64,000 nt of DNA from Clostridium mobile (GTDB taxonomy: Bacteria; Bacillota; Clostridia; Clostridiales; Clostridiaceae): contig NZ_JAHLQF010000002.1 in NCBI RefSeq assembly GCF_018918285.1, positions 496,001 to 560,000 on the forward strand, in the 5' to 3' direction. The notes beneath the pieces were generated by a model. It worked only from the letters and a program-made list of their open reading frames with translations. It had not been told where the DNA came from and ran no database searches. This document shows, piece after piece, positions 1 to 8,350 of the stretch. Made by a program: the position numbers and the translations under genes. Position 1 is the stretch's first letter; the number at the start of each line of letters is the position of its first letter.

Positions 1-1
1 T

Positions 2-946
2 ATTGATGTTTCCTTTCCTGTTAGAGGGATTACCTGTGTAACAGGGGTCAGCGGTTCGGGGAAGAGCAGCCTTGTTTCTAAATCACTGTATCCTGCCATT
101 GAAAATAGAATTAATGGGAAAAAAGACATACACCAATATTGTGATGCACTATCAGGTGATGAGTATTTTGATAAAATTATTCATGTAAATCAAAGCCCTA
201 TTGGACGTACATCACGTTCAAATCCTGCCACCTATACTGGAATTATGGATGAAATCAGAAACATTTTTGCTTTTACGGAAGAGTCGAAGAAAAGAGGATA
301 TAAAACAAATAAATTTAGCTTTAACAGTAAAGAAGGTGGCTGTGAAGTGTGTCATGGAGAAGGAAGGGTTTGTACTCCTGTATCATTTATGGCGGACATC
401 TGGACACAGTGTACTGTTTGTAAAGGGAAAAGATATAAAAAAGACACTCTTCAAGTAAAATATGAAGGTAAAAATATATATGATGTTCTCCAAATGAATG
501 TAGATGAAGCTTTGGATTTTTTTATAGATATACCAAAACTAACACAAATTTTAAATACTTTATCTGAAGTGGGGCTAGGGTATATAAAGTTGGGGCAAAG
601 TGCACTTACCCTATCTGGTGGTGAAGCACAAAGGATAAAATTAGCCAAAGAACTTAGCAAAAATTCAAGTGGAAAAACTCTTTATATACTTGATGAACCC
701 ACAACGGGACTACATTTTTCTGATACCCAAAACCTTTTAATACTCCTTGAGAAAATAAGAGCTGCAGGAAACAGCATTATAATAATTGAACACAACCTAG
801 ATGTAATTAGAAATTCTGACTGGATAATAGATCTAGGCCCAGAAGGAGGAAGTAGAGGCGGCTATGTCATTGCTCAAGGCATACCCGAAGAAGTAGCAAA
901 GGTAAAGGAAAGCTATACGGGAAAGTTGCTTAAAAATATTTTATAA
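2..946 (+). CDS. uvrA: UvrA-type excinuclease ABC subunit A (C-terminal part, 5' end outside window)
   Basis: The frame is open from the window edge. It carries a second-ATPase-domain Walker A (GVSGSGKSS at about 13-37), the UvrA-typical segment QSPIGRTSRSNPATYTG, a four-cysteine zinc module (CEVCHGEG ... CTVCKGK), the ABC signature LTLSGGEAQR and Walker B YILDEPTTGLHF. In UvrABC repair UvrA is a dimeric DNA-damage sensor that loads UvrB. Short UvrA paralogues (UvrA2-like) also occur in clostridia, and the missing N-terminus prevents deciding which this is. No ATG is needed because the gene starts upstream of the window. A repeat-type promoter (P1) follows 15 bases after the stop. Confidence 0.93.
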   Translation: MDVSFPVRGITCVTGVSGSGKSSLVSKSLYPAIENRINGKKDIHQYCDALSGDEYFDKIIHVNQSPIGRTSRSNPATYTGIMDEIRNIFAFTEESKKRGYKTNKFSFNSKEGGCEVCHGEGRVCTPVSFMADIWTQCTVCKGKRYKKDTLQVKYEGKNIYDVLQMNVDEALDFFIDIPKLTQILNTLSEVGLGYIKLGQSALTLSGGEAQRIKLAKELSKNSSGKTLYILDEPTTGLHFSDTQNLLILLEKIRAAGNSIIIIEHNLDVIRNSDWIIDLGPEGGSRGGYVIAQGIPEEVAKVKESYTGKLLKNIL

Positions 947-959
947 TGTTAGCATGTAA

Positions 960-988
960 ATATGATATAATTACCATTAGTTAAGTCA
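960..988 (+). promoter_or_regulatory. P1 promoter module, copy 1
   Basis: Extended -10 TGATATAAT (TATAAT at 966-971) followed by TACCATTAGTTAAG. The same block recurs before at least eight other genes in the window. It lies about 60 bases upstream of the next start codon. Confidence 0.65.
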
Positions 989-1030
989 AAATAGTATTTA
1001 ATTACCAATTATTAATAGAGGTGGTTATAA

Positions 1031-1363
1031 ATGAAAAATGAGCTCATGGAAAAGATTGAGCAACTTGGAGGAATGAAAAGTGATTTTGATATTAACGAAT
1101 TTTACCTTATATTTAAGCAGATAAAGGCATTAAATAATGTTCAAGATGTTTGGATAACCATAACAGATATTGATGAAGAATGGCTCTATTCTGACACCGC
1201 TCTCATTGCAGTAAGTAAGGATACAAGTGAAGAAGATGTCAATAAATGGTTTGGTAAAGGATTCCCAAGTGAAATACGAGAAGTAAATTTGGAAAAAGAA
1301 AAGTCTATTCATATACCCTACTTAAAAGATGATTATAAACTTCTTTCTTTATGGTGGGATTAA
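1031..1363 (+). CDS. hypothetical protein, 110 aa
   Basis: I do not recognise the family. It is a soluble acidic protein without signal peptide or membrane segment, ending in LSLWWD. The start is supported by AGAGGTGG nine bases upstream of ATG. It is monocistronic, with a P1 promoter in front and a B repeat module directly behind the stop. Size and setting resemble the immunity-type genes further downstream, but that is only context. Confidence 0.7.
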   Translation: MKNELMEKIEQLGGMKSDFDINEFYLIFKQIKALNNVQDVWITITDIDEEWLYSDTALIAVSKDTSEEDVNKWFGKGFPSEIREVNLEKEKSIHIPYLKDDYKLLSLWWD

Positions 1364-1414
1364 TTAAAATTTAAAATACAAATGCTGCTCTTTGAAAATT
1401 GAATAATACGGGTT
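1364..1414 (+). repeat. B module of the composite repeat, copy 1 (boxA-like)
   Basis: AATTTAAAATACAAATG precedes GCTCTTTGAAAATTG and GAATAATACGGGTT. The TGCTCTTTGA core equals the boxA antitermination consensus of rRNA operons. No A hairpin is present at this locus. About 140 bases from here through the following P1 promoter are closely similar to 44638-44780. Confidence 0.75.
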
Positions 1415-1446
1415 AGGAAGTAAAATTACTTTATATTTATCACCAA

Positions 1447-1495
1447 ATTAACCATGTATTAGTGTATAAATATGATATAATTACTATTAGTTAAA
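1447..1495 (+). promoter_or_regulatory. P1 promoter module, copy 2
   Basis: AACCATGTATTAGTGTATAA followed by extended -10 TGATATAAT (TATAAT 1476-1481) and TACTATTAGTTAA. Nearly identical to 44711-44758. Confidence 0.65.
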
Positions 1496-1574
1496 TCACA
1501 ATAATAGCAATATGTTGTGATATATTAATTATATATAAAAAATCTAATAAATCGGAAACTGTGGAGTGGGAAAA

Positions 1575-1913
1575 ATGGATAAATTTCAAAGAGGTATTGT
1601 TGTAATTACTTTTGCTTCATTGGCAATATATATAGTTCTTTCAATAGTGAATGTTGAAAAATCCTCTAAGTGGATAAAGTGGTATTGGCAAATGGATGTG
1701 GAGGAACAGAGAAAATATGATCCTCGAATTGCCATATGCCGTTTGAAAAAGGTGCTTGTTATAATGTTAGCAGTGGGTATATCTGGATTTTTGCTGTCTT
1801 GGTTTATTAAACCTGTAATTTCAATTATAACGTTTGGAGTGATTATGGTTATATTTGTTCTTTCTATTGGTTATATTGGACCAAAGAATTGCTTACTAGT
1901 AGAAAAAAAATAA
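1575..1913 (+). CDS. small membrane protein, 112 aa
   Basis: Three hydrophobic segments are visible, at residues about 7-25, 58-76 and 82-104. The loop between the first two is charged (KWYWQMDVEEQRKYD). I do not recognise the family. GGAG eight bases before ATG 1575 fits better than the in-frame GTG at 1566, so I use the ATG. Transcription is probably from the P1 module ending at 1495. Confidence 0.65.
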   Translation: MDKFQRGIVVITFASLAIYIVLSIVNVEKSSKWIKWYWQMDVEEQRKYDPRIAICRLKKVLVIMLAVGISGFLLSWFIKPVISIITFGVIMVIFVLSIGYIGPKNCLLVEKK

Positions 1914-2058
1914 GATTATAATCGCAAAATTTAAATTTGTAGAGTTGAATAAAAGTATAGTTTTTAGATTTAGTTAAGACGCATATTTCTTAAATTGTGT
2001 CGTAGTAGTTGATTTATGTGAATTAACGATTATTTATTTTTTATTGAGGAGGGATTTT

Positions 2059-2370
2059 ATGAAAAGGCTATTTAAGTCTTTTGCTTTTTGGTTTCTTATA
2101 ATATCCATATTGAAAATATACATGCACCAAATAGGACAGGATTCAAAAAGCATTGTATTGATTTACTTAAATCCCGTTTTAAAAATTATATCTCGTTCTG
2201 ATACAGGACGAGCTTTTATGAATTCTGGATTGCAAGTATCTTCCAGAACAATCTTGGGGCATACTTCAATATATTGGTACATTGGTTCAGTTGTAACCTT
2301 TATTATTTACGGCTTAATTTTAGATGGGTTTAGATACTTTCTCAGACATATCTGTAATACCACAAAATGA
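2059..2370 (+). CDS. small membrane protein, 103 aa
   Basis: GAGGAGG stands just ahead of ATG 2059, so I prefer it to an in-frame TTG at 2044. There is an N-terminal hydrophobic segment at about residues 9-23 and a second near the C-terminus (about 78-96), with a polar loop between. The topology is like the 81-aa protein at 9115, but I cannot show homology. Function unknown. Followed by a degenerate A hairpin. Confidence 0.6.
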   Translation: MKRLFKSFAFWFLIISILKIYMHQIGQDSKSIVLIYLNPVLKIISRSDTGRAFMNSGLQVSSRTILGHTSIYWYIGSVVTFIIYGLILDGFRYFLRHICNTTK

Positions 2371-2441
2371 GCATAATCTGTATCAAATTTATTGTAAAAT
2401 TTTCTTATAAGATGTTAGCTACAAAGCCTAATAAGTATTCT

Positions 2442-2482
2442 AAACACCGCATTATTCATTAATTGAATTCTGGGGTATTTTT
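2442..2482 (+). terminator. A hairpin of the composite repeat (degenerate)
   Basis: AAACACCGCATTATTCA, then TTGAATTCTGGGGTATTTTT. The right arm is diverged. The TACGTCACAATTC that follows matches the downstream flank of other copies. Confidence 0.6.
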
Positions 2483-2598
2483 ACGTCACAATTCAAATAG
2501 ATTGTAACAGAACAGTCCTTATTAATACCATTTGATAATTCAGGTGGGGTTACCAAACAGAAAAAACTAAGAATAAAACATGTGTGAGGAAATATATT

Positions 2599-3126
2599 AT
2601 GCAAAACATTAACTTAATAGATGGATATAAGATTAAATCTATTTACATAGAGGACAAAAAGGTTGTTGAGAAATTATGTGGGAAATGCTCAGATTATTAT
2701 ATGCTACATGATGGAGTATTACCATCTAAAGATGAAGTAGATGAAATATTTACAGCCCTACCTCCAAATAAAGATTATGAAGATAAATTTGTTTTAGGTA
2801 TATATAAATTTAACAATGAATTAGTAGGTATAGTTGATATTGTAAGAGATTTTCCAACTGTGGGAGAGTGGATGCTTGGATTAATGCTTATTGAACCAGA
2901 GGAAAGAGGCAGTGGTTTGGGAAAAATTACACATCAAGCATTAGCTAAATGGGCAATTAATTTAGGAGCAAAATACTTTAGAATAGGCACAATTGAAGAC
3001 AATCATAAGGGAATTAATTTTTGGTCTACTTTAGGATACACAAAGATTAAAGAAGTTAATATGGACTTTAAAGCAAAGGCACATATAGTAAATGTTATGA
3101 TTTTGAAATTGTGTAATCAACTATAG
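2599..3126 (+). CDS. GNAT family N-acetyltransferase, 175 aa
   Basis: The acetyl-CoA binding core is visible as LMLIEPEERGSGLGK (a variant of the R/QxxGxG/A loop) followed by an amphipathic helix ALAKWAINLGAK and the GINFWSTLGYTKI motif near residues 140-152. These are standard GNAT motifs A and B. Substrate is unknown. GAGGA nine bases before ATG 2599 defines the start; GTG 2584 is the alternative. The gene is a single unit ending at an A-type terminator. Confidence 0.85.
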   Translation: MQNINLIDGYKIKSIYIEDKKVVEKLCGKCSDYYMLHDGVLPSKDEVDEIFTALPPNKDYEDKFVLGIYKFNNELVGIVDIVRDFPTVGEWMLGLMLIEPEERGSGLGKITHQALAKWAINLGAKYFRIGTIEDNHKGINFWSTLGYTKIKEVNMDFKAKAHIVNVMILKLCNQL

Positions 3127-3143
3127 AAATTAAATAATTGTTT

Positions 3144-3184
3144 AAAACACCGTATTATTCAGAAATGAATTTTATGGTGTTTTT
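3144..3184 (+). terminator. A hairpin of the composite repeat
   Basis: ACACCGTA pairs with TATGGTGT (one G-U pair) around ATTCA/TGAAT, followed by TTTTT. A textbook intrinsic terminator placed 17 bases after the GNAT stop. Confidence 0.85.
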
Positions 3185-3280
3185 GTTATGTAATTTAAAT
3201 ATATATAAGCTAAAGCATGTAGTTACATATTAATTTATATTTCATTATATTAAAAAACTATGTTACGATAAATGGAAATA

Positions 3281-3303
3281 TTGGTGTATAATTGTAGTAG
3301 GTA
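3281..3303 (+). promoter_or_regulatory. P2 promoter module, copy 1
   Basis: TTGGTGTATAATTGTAGTAG, with TATAAT at 3287-3292. It resembles P2 copies near 45545, 50082 and 56381. It is followed by a direct repeat TACGTCTTAAA/TACGTCATAAA and a GGAGG. Confidence 0.6.
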
Positions 3304-3336
3304 CGTCTTAAATACGTCATAAAGCAGGAGGATATA

Positions 3337-3813
3337 ATGGAGAAAAGAGAAATAAATTATATAAAAGGTGATGCAACAAATCCTAGTGGGGAAGGTAAGA
3401 AAATTATTGTTCATGTTTGTAACGACATAGGTGCATGGGGAAAAGGCTTTGTTTTGGCCTTATCAAAAAGATGGATAAAAGCTGAACAGGAATATCGCAA
3501 TTGGTATAGAGATGGAGGAAATTTTAGGCTTGGTGAAGTACAGTTTGTAGAAGTAAACTCAGATATTATTGTTGCAAATATGATTGGACAAAGGGGTATA
3601 AAGTCAAATAAGTCTGTTCCTCCAATTAGATACGAAGCCATTAATAAATGTCTTGAGAAAGTTGGAGATAAAGCAGGTGAAATACAAGCAAGCGTTCATA
3701 TGCCAAGAATAGGTTGTGGACTAGCTGGAGGAGAATGGAAATTTATTGAACCATTGATTAAGCAAAATCTTATTGAAAGAAACATCGATGTATTTGTCTA
3801 TGATTTTGAATAG
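3337..3813 (+). CDS. macro domain protein (ADP-ribose binding or hydrolase)
   Basis: The 158-aa protein is a single macro domain. INYIKGDATNP is the N-terminal strand and ligand-binding loop, IVHVCNDIGAWGKGFVLAL is the ADP-ribose loop of Poa1p/TARG1-like members, and MPRIGCGLAGGEW is the second phosphate loop. Members bind or hydrolyse ADP-ribose, its 1''-phosphate or ADP-ribosyl adducts. Substrate cannot be decided from sequence. CAGGAGG ahead of ATG supports the start. Confidence 0.9.
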   Translation: MEKREINYIKGDATNPSGEGKKIIVHVCNDIGAWGKGFVLALSKRWIKAEQEYRNWYRDGGNFRLGEVQFVEVNSDIIVANMIGQRGIKSNKSVPPIRYEAINKCLEKVGDKAGEIQASVHMPRIGCGLAGGEWKFIEPLIKQNLIERNIDVFVYDFE

Positions 3814-3878
3814 TAAAAAATAATAGGAAATAGTAAGAAATCTCTAAGTGAAGATTATATAGTATGAAAGGAGAGAAT

Positions 3879-4544
3879 ATGAATTTAAAAAAGAAAGATA
3901 TCAATAGCTCTGATTTTTTGTCTTTAGCATTATATGCTTTTGGAGGATTAGGTTTAGAAGTAGTATTAGCTTTTATGATTGAACCATTAGTATATGGAAA
4001 AAGTATAAATGATTTTACTACCTTTGAGAGCATTCTTCACTGGATAATTACTTGCATTATGTGGGGAATTGTTGCATCTATATTAATAAAGTGCTCAAGA
4101 GAAAAATATAAATTTAATATATTTGAAGAAAGAAATAAGATAGGAAAAATAAATTGGTTTATTGCTTTAGTGATTTTAGGAATTTGTATTATTATTAGTA
4201 ACTGGAATTGGAATGGATTTAAAGTCTTAAAAGAGCTTGAACATAAAGGTTGGTTAAAATTTATATTTCAGTATATTTATTATTTATTTGAAATTGTACT
4301 TGTTGTGTTAATTATAGTATTTGGTCAAAAGGCTGGAGAGATGGAGTTCAAAAACCAGAAAATTCCTTGGGGAGGTATTCTTGTTGGGCTAACATGGGGA
4401 TTAGTCCACATGCTTACAAAAGGAGATTTGATGATAGGTTTAACAGGATGCTTAGTTGGTATTCTATATGGCGTCACATATCTTATCTTGAAGAAAAATA
4501 TTTATGCAACTTATCTATTAGTATTACTTATGTTTATATTATAA
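3879..4544 (+). CDS. polytopic membrane protein, possibly degenerate CPBP/CAAX-protease-like
   Basis: About six to seven hydrophobic segments in 221 aa. The C-terminal part GGILVGLTWGLVHMLTKGD resembles the second conserved histidine motif of CPBP intramembrane proteases, but the EExxR motif is not seen. It is therefore either a non-catalytic relative or a different family. AAAGGAGAG precedes ATG 3879, so I reject the ATG at 3864. It follows the macro-domain gene by 65 bases and may be co-transcribed. Confidence 0.55.
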   Translation: MNLKKKDINSSDFLSLALYAFGGLGLEVVLAFMIEPLVYGKSINDFTTFESILHWIITCIMWGIVASILIKCSREKYKFNIFEERNKIGKINWFIALVILGICIIISNWNWNGFKVLKELEHKGWLKFIFQYIYYLFEIVLVVLIIVFGQKAGEMEFKNQKIPWGGILVGLTWGLVHMLTKGDLMIGLTGCLVGILYGVTYLILKKNIYATYLLVLLMFIL

Positions 4545-4629
4545 GCGTTTAGTAGCATTTGTTACTTAGTAATTCAACTGTATTTAAGTATTCTGAATTT
4601 GAATATATTAAGAAATTATATTATGGCAA

Positions 4630-4665
4630 ATAAAAATGTTGTCGTATAATTCTATTGTATTGAGT
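4630..4665 (+). promoter_or_regulatory. putative promoter
   Basis: TTGTCG is followed closely by TATAAT about 50 bases before the next start codon. The spacing is short, so the -35 assignment is weak. Confidence 0.35.
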
Positions 4666-4699
4666 AAGTAAATATTATTTATAATAGGGAGGCAGTTAT

Positions 4700-5005
4700 A
4701 TGAAGAAAAAATTTGCATTTTTACTTATGGGAAGTCATTATAACCCAGAGGAACATAAAGCTTGTTTCGAAACTGAAAAACAGATTACCTATATTTTCAC
4801 AGTTAGAAGTTTTCAAGAGGCATATGATAAGCTTTCTTTCTTGGAGAGCGAAGGTGTTGGTGCAATAGAACTATGTGGAGCATTTGGAGAAGAAAGTGCT
4901 GAAAAAATGATAGAATTAACTAATAATAAAATAGCTATTGGATATGTTACCCACAAACCAGAACAGGATAATTTATTTGAGGATTTCTTTTCAAATTTCG
5001 GATAA
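4700..5005 (+). CDS. DUF6506-like protein, 101 aa
   Basis: The opening KFAFLLMGSHYNPEEHKA, and the later GVGAIELCGAFGEESAEK and AIGYVTHKPEQD, recall the small family annotated DUF6506 (from memory). It is a soluble alpha/beta-looking protein with no known function. GGGAGG is spaced correctly ahead of ATG. The zinc-ribbon gene begins 72 bases downstream. Confidence 0.7.
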   Translation: MKKKFAFLLMGSHYNPEEHKACFETEKQITYIFTVRSFQEAYDKLSFLESEGVGAIELCGAFGEESAEKMIELTNNKIAIGYVTHKPEQDNLFEDFFSNFG

Positions 5006-5077
5006 GATAGTGATGTATTTAGCATTAAACATTGGAGTTGTTTACCACATGACAGAGTTTAAAAGGGGGATGATTAT

Positions 5078-5305
5078 ATGAAATGTCCATATTGTGAAGG
5101 AGAGATGAAACGAGGTTTCATACGTGGAGAGAAGTATTCTCTTAAATGGGTTCCTGAAGAAAAAAAGAATGCCATATTTCTATCTCTTGTAAAGGGAATA
5201 AAACTATCCAATTTATATGACACAGATGGTGTAGAATCATTTTGTTGCGAAAATTGCAAAAAGATTCTTATTGATATAGAAGATAAAATTGATCAACAAA
5301 AGTGA
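5078..5305 (+). CDS. small zinc-ribbon protein, 75 aa (DUF6487-like), paralogue 1
   Basis: It starts with MKCPYCEGEM and ends with a second pair CCENCKK, giving a CxxC ... CxxC zinc ribbon. The segment between carries basic/aromatic residues. A paralogue of the same design lies at 10509 with MKCPYCGEEM and CCRKCEK. Families of this shape are annotated DUF6487, as far as I recall. Role unknown; nucleic-acid or protein binding are options. Confidence 0.7.
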   Translation: MKCPYCEGEMKRGFIRGEKYSLKWVPEEKKNAIFLSLVKGIKLSNLYDTDGVESFCCENCKKILIDIEDKIDQQK

Positions 5306-5306
5306 A

Positions 5307-5426
5307 TACAGGCTGTTTATAAGATGTGATAGCTATAAATTTGATAGTGAAATTTATGAAGCATTAGGAAAGGTATATGAAAGTTTGCCATATTTCCTGG
5401 GAAATCCAACACGTCCTCTATTATAA
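5307..5426 (+). pseudogene. possible coding relic without start codon
   Basis: A 39-codon open stretch directly after the zinc-ribbon stop reads like protein (FDSEIYEALGKVYESLPYF) but has no start codon or ribosome site. It could be the remnant of a lost gene. I recognise no family, and chance is not excluded. Confidence 0.25.
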
Positions 5427-5480
5427 CACAGTTATAATGGGGAAATTATTAGAATAGATATTAATAACTAAAGCATAATA

Positions 5481-5509
5481 TTGCACGGATTATCAATATA
5501 TTATATAAA
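5481..5509 (+). promoter_or_regulatory. sigma-A promoter of the PBP gene
   Basis: TTGCAC (5481-5486), a 17-base spacer, then TATAAA (5504-5509). A strong AAAGAGGTGG site follows, but it faces a tiny GTG reading frame (5530-5544) rather than the PBP start. Confidence 0.6.
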
Positions 5510-5573
5510 AAGAAAAGAGGTGGATTTTAGTGAGGGTTTCATAGTTGTTATATGACTTTCGCTAAAATGATTT

Positions 5574-7631
5574 ATGTTAAAAGCAAATTTTAAAAGGCCA
5601 TTTTCTGTATTAATAATGATACTAGTTTTGGCAACCTTTAGTTTAGGTGGCTGTTCTTTAAAAGAAAAAAATTCTGTAGAAACCTTTAATGTATATAAAG
5701 ATTATTGGCAGAAGAAAGATTATAAAGCTATGTATGGTATGCTATCTAATGAAGCAAAAACTAAGATAACTGAAGAGAATTTTGTAGATAGATATTCAAA
5801 TATTTATAGTGGCATAGAAGCAAATAACATTTCTATAAATGCAGAAAGTACTGATAAAAATCCAGAAAAAATACCTTTTTCTTTAACTATGACAACTGTA
5901 GCTGGAGATGTAACTATTAATGGCTATGAAGTAGCTATGGTTAAAGAGAAGGTAGATAATAAAAAAGTTTGGACTATTAATTGGAGTGAAAAAATGATAT
6001 TTCCTCATATGGAATCTCAGGACAAGGTTAGAGTAGAAACTATTCCAGCTAAAAGGGGAGAAATTTATGATAGAAATGGACATGGCCTTGCAATAAATGG
6101 AACTGTAGTAACTATTGGTGTTAAGCCTGCAAATTTCAATACAGATAAGGAGGCTAATATTACAAAGCTAGCTAAAATTCTGGATATAAAGCCTTCAGTA
6201 ATAGAAGATAAGTTAAAAGCTAACAGCAATCCGGAGCATTTCGTACCTATTGTTAATATATCCGCTGATAAAAAGGATACAATTGCACAAGCTATGGAGA
6301 TCATTGGAGTAATACATAGCAAACCGGAGAGTAGAATCTATGAAGGTGGAGAAGCCATAGGTTTATTAATAGGCTATGTGGGAGATATAACAGCAGAAGA
6401 GCTTGAAAAATTGGATGGCAAAGGATACAGCTCTGTAAGCAAGATAGGAAAAAGGGGATTAGAACAGGTTTATGAAGATAAATTAAGAGCTAAAGACGGT
6501 AAATTCATTTATATATCTAAACAAAAGGATGGGGTAGAATCAGAAAAAATACAAATAGCAAAAACAGAACCTACAGATGGAGAGAACATAACTCTTTCCA
6601 TAGATTTAGGACTCCAAAAGAAAATATATGAGAGCATGAATGGTGAAAAGGGAGCTTCTACGGCTATAAATCCTAAAACTGGAGAAGTTCTAGCTATGGT
6701 AAGTTCTCCATCTTTTGATCCAAATTTATTTACTACCTATGCTCCTGAAAGCGTTAAAGAAAAATGGGAGAAGGATAAATTTATACAATTTGACAATAGA
6801 TTTAAAGTAGCCTATGCACCAGGTTCCACATTTAAACTATTTACTGCAATAGCAGGGCTAGAAAAAGGCAGTATAAATCCAACGGAAGCCATTAATGTAC
6901 AAGGAAGACAGTGGCAGCCTGATGGAAGCTGGGGAGCATATAAGGTCACAAGGGTAGCAGATCCAGGAAAAGCAATAGATTTAAAAAATGCCTTCATATA
7001 CTCAGATAACATATATTTTGCACAACAGGCGCTTAAAATGAGTAAAGAGACTTTTATAGAAAAAGCAAAAAGCTTTGGTATAGGAGAAAAGTTGCCTATA
7101 GATTATCCAATTGAAAAATCTCAAATTTCTAATGACGGAAGCATAAAAAGCGATATTCAACTAGCAGATAGCTCTTATGGACAAGGGGAAGTATTAATGA
7201 GCCCATTACATGTAGCTTTAATGTATAGCTCTGTGGTGAATAAAGGAAATATAATGACCCCTACTATTCAGCTTCAGGATGATAAGACCCCAGCAAAAGT
7301 ATGGAAGGAAAATGTTGTTTCTGAGAAAAATGCAAATATATTATTAGAAGATCTTACAGCAGTTATAGAGAATCCATCTGGTTCTGGTCATGGAGTTAAA
7401 ATATCTGGAGTAGCATTGGCTGGTAAAACAGGTACGGCAGAATTGAAAAAAAGTATTGAGGATACTAGCGGCGAAGAATATGGATGGCTTGTAACTATGA
7501 ATACTAATAATCCTAAGATGGTGCTAGTTACCATGATTGAAGATGTTAGATCCAAGGGTGGAAGTCATTATGTTATACCTATGCAAAAGAAAGTATTAGA
7601 GTATTATTTTATTAACAGCGGAAGAAATTAA
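5574..7631 (+). CDS. class B penicillin-binding protein with MecA-type N-terminal domain
   Basis: This 685-aa exported D,D-transpeptidase cross-links peptidoglycan. In order there is an N-terminal lipobox-like signal (LGGCS), an NTF2-like MecA-N domain (about 30-145), a PBP dimerisation domain opening with PAKRGEIYDRNG, and a transpeptidase domain. The latter has the active serine in GSTFK, an SDN motif (YSDNIYF) and KTGTAE. All three catalytic motifs are intact. Proteins with this layout include low-affinity, beta-lactam-tolerant PBPs, so reduced susceptibility is possible but not shown. ATG 5574 is forced by an upstream in-frame stop yet has no good ribosome site. Confidence 0.92.
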   Translation: MLKANFKRPFSVLIMILVLATFSLGGCSLKEKNSVETFNVYKDYWQKKDYKAMYGMLSNEAKTKITEENFVDRYSNIYSGIEANNISINAESTDKNPEKIPFSLTMTTVAGDVTINGYEVAMVKEKVDNKKVWTINWSEKMIFPHMESQDKVRVETIPAKRGEIYDRNGHGLAINGTVVTIGVKPANFNTDKEANITKLAKILDIKPSVIEDKLKANSNPEHFVPIVNISADKKDTIAQAMEIIGVIHSKPESRIYEGGEAIGLLIGYVGDITAEELEKLDGKGYSSVSKIGKRGLEQVYEDKLRAKDGKFIYISKQKDGVESEKIQIAKTEPTDGENITLSIDLGLQKKIYESMNGEKGASTAINPKTGEVLAMVSSPSFDPNLFTTYAPESVKEKWEKDKFIQFDNRFKVAYAPGSTFKLFTAIAGLEKGSINPTEAINVQGRQWQPDGSWGAYKVTRVADPGKAIDLKNAFIYSDNIYFAQQALKMSKETFIEKAKSFGIGEKLPIDYPIEKSQISNDGSIKSDIQLADSSYGQGEVLMSPLHVALMYSSVVNKGNIMTPTIQLQDDKTPAKVWKENVVSEKNANILLEDLTAVIENPSGSGHGVKISGVALAGKTGTAELKKSIEDTSGEEYGWLVTMNTNNPKMVLVTMIEDVRSKGGSHYVIPMQKKVLEYYFINSGRN

Positions 7632-7691
7632 ATAAAAAATAATAAAGATATAAAGACAATATTATTCATGTGATCTTGCGTGGAGGTAAAT

Positions 7692-8123
7692 ATGAATAAA
7701 AAAAAGAAAAATGCTATAGTCGTAAATGTATTTCTTATGATTTGGTTTTTTATGGATATGGTAGGGTTAAACATTGGCGATAATATTTTGGTAACAAGTT
7801 CATATAAAGATGATGGTATATTTTTTATTATTTTAGTAGCAGCATTTGTTTGGTTTGTTATAAGGGAGAATATTGGAAAATATGTCCTAGTAGGCTGGCT
7901 TTTTATTTGGTTTGCAACACAGTTTTATTTTCATTGGTATTTTACTATATTTGGTCCATGGGAAGGAAAAATTAATTATTTTGCTAATACTATAAAGTTA
8001 ATACCATCTTCTAATATTTACATACCTGATTTATATCATATAGTATTGCATGTATTAATTCTGGCTTCGTTAATAAGTATGATCACATATTGTGTTTGTT
8101 TGAAAAAAGAAAAAATAATATAA
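7692..8123 (+). CDS. polytopic membrane protein, 143 aa
   Basis: Four hydrophobic segments are visible: about 8-25, 38-56, 60-80 and 113-135. The loops are short and the C-terminus basic (CLKKEKII). GGAGG lies six bases before ATG 7692. Family not recognised. It lies 60 bases after the PBP gene, with no clear terminator between, so read-through is possible. The unit ends at an A hairpin. Confidence 0.6.
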   Translation: MNKKKKNAIVVNVFLMIWFFMDMVGLNIGDNILVTSSYKDDGIFFIILVAAFVWFVIRENIGKYVLVGWLFIWFATQFYFHWYFTIFGPWEGKINYFANTIKLIPSSNIYIPDLYHIVLHVLILASLISMITYCVCLKKEKII

Positions 8124-8205
8124 TTAATAGATTGCCAGTATAATCTAAAATTACTTCCTAATATTCTAATAAGTCGTAATAACTATAAAGCAGAATAATT
8201 ATTTG

Positions 8206-8245
8206 AAACACCGTATTATTCAAAAATGAATTTTACGGTGCTTTT
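8206..8245 (+). terminator. A hairpin of the composite repeat
   Basis: AAACACCGTA / TACGGTG around ATTCA and TGAAT, then CTTTT. It is followed within 40 bases by a P1 promoter. Confidence 0.8.
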
Positions 8246-8269
8246 ATATGACTTTTAAATATATTACAG

Positions 8270-8296
8270 CGTGAATATGATATAATTACCATTAAT
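8270..8296 (+). promoter_or_regulatory. P1 promoter module, copy 3
   Basis: GTGAATATGATATAATTACC with TATAAT at 8281-8286, directly following an A hairpin. Confidence 0.6.
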
Positions 8297-8350
8297 AATG
8301 TGGAAATAGTAGTTTATTACATAAAAGTTAATGTAATGGTGGTGAGATTT

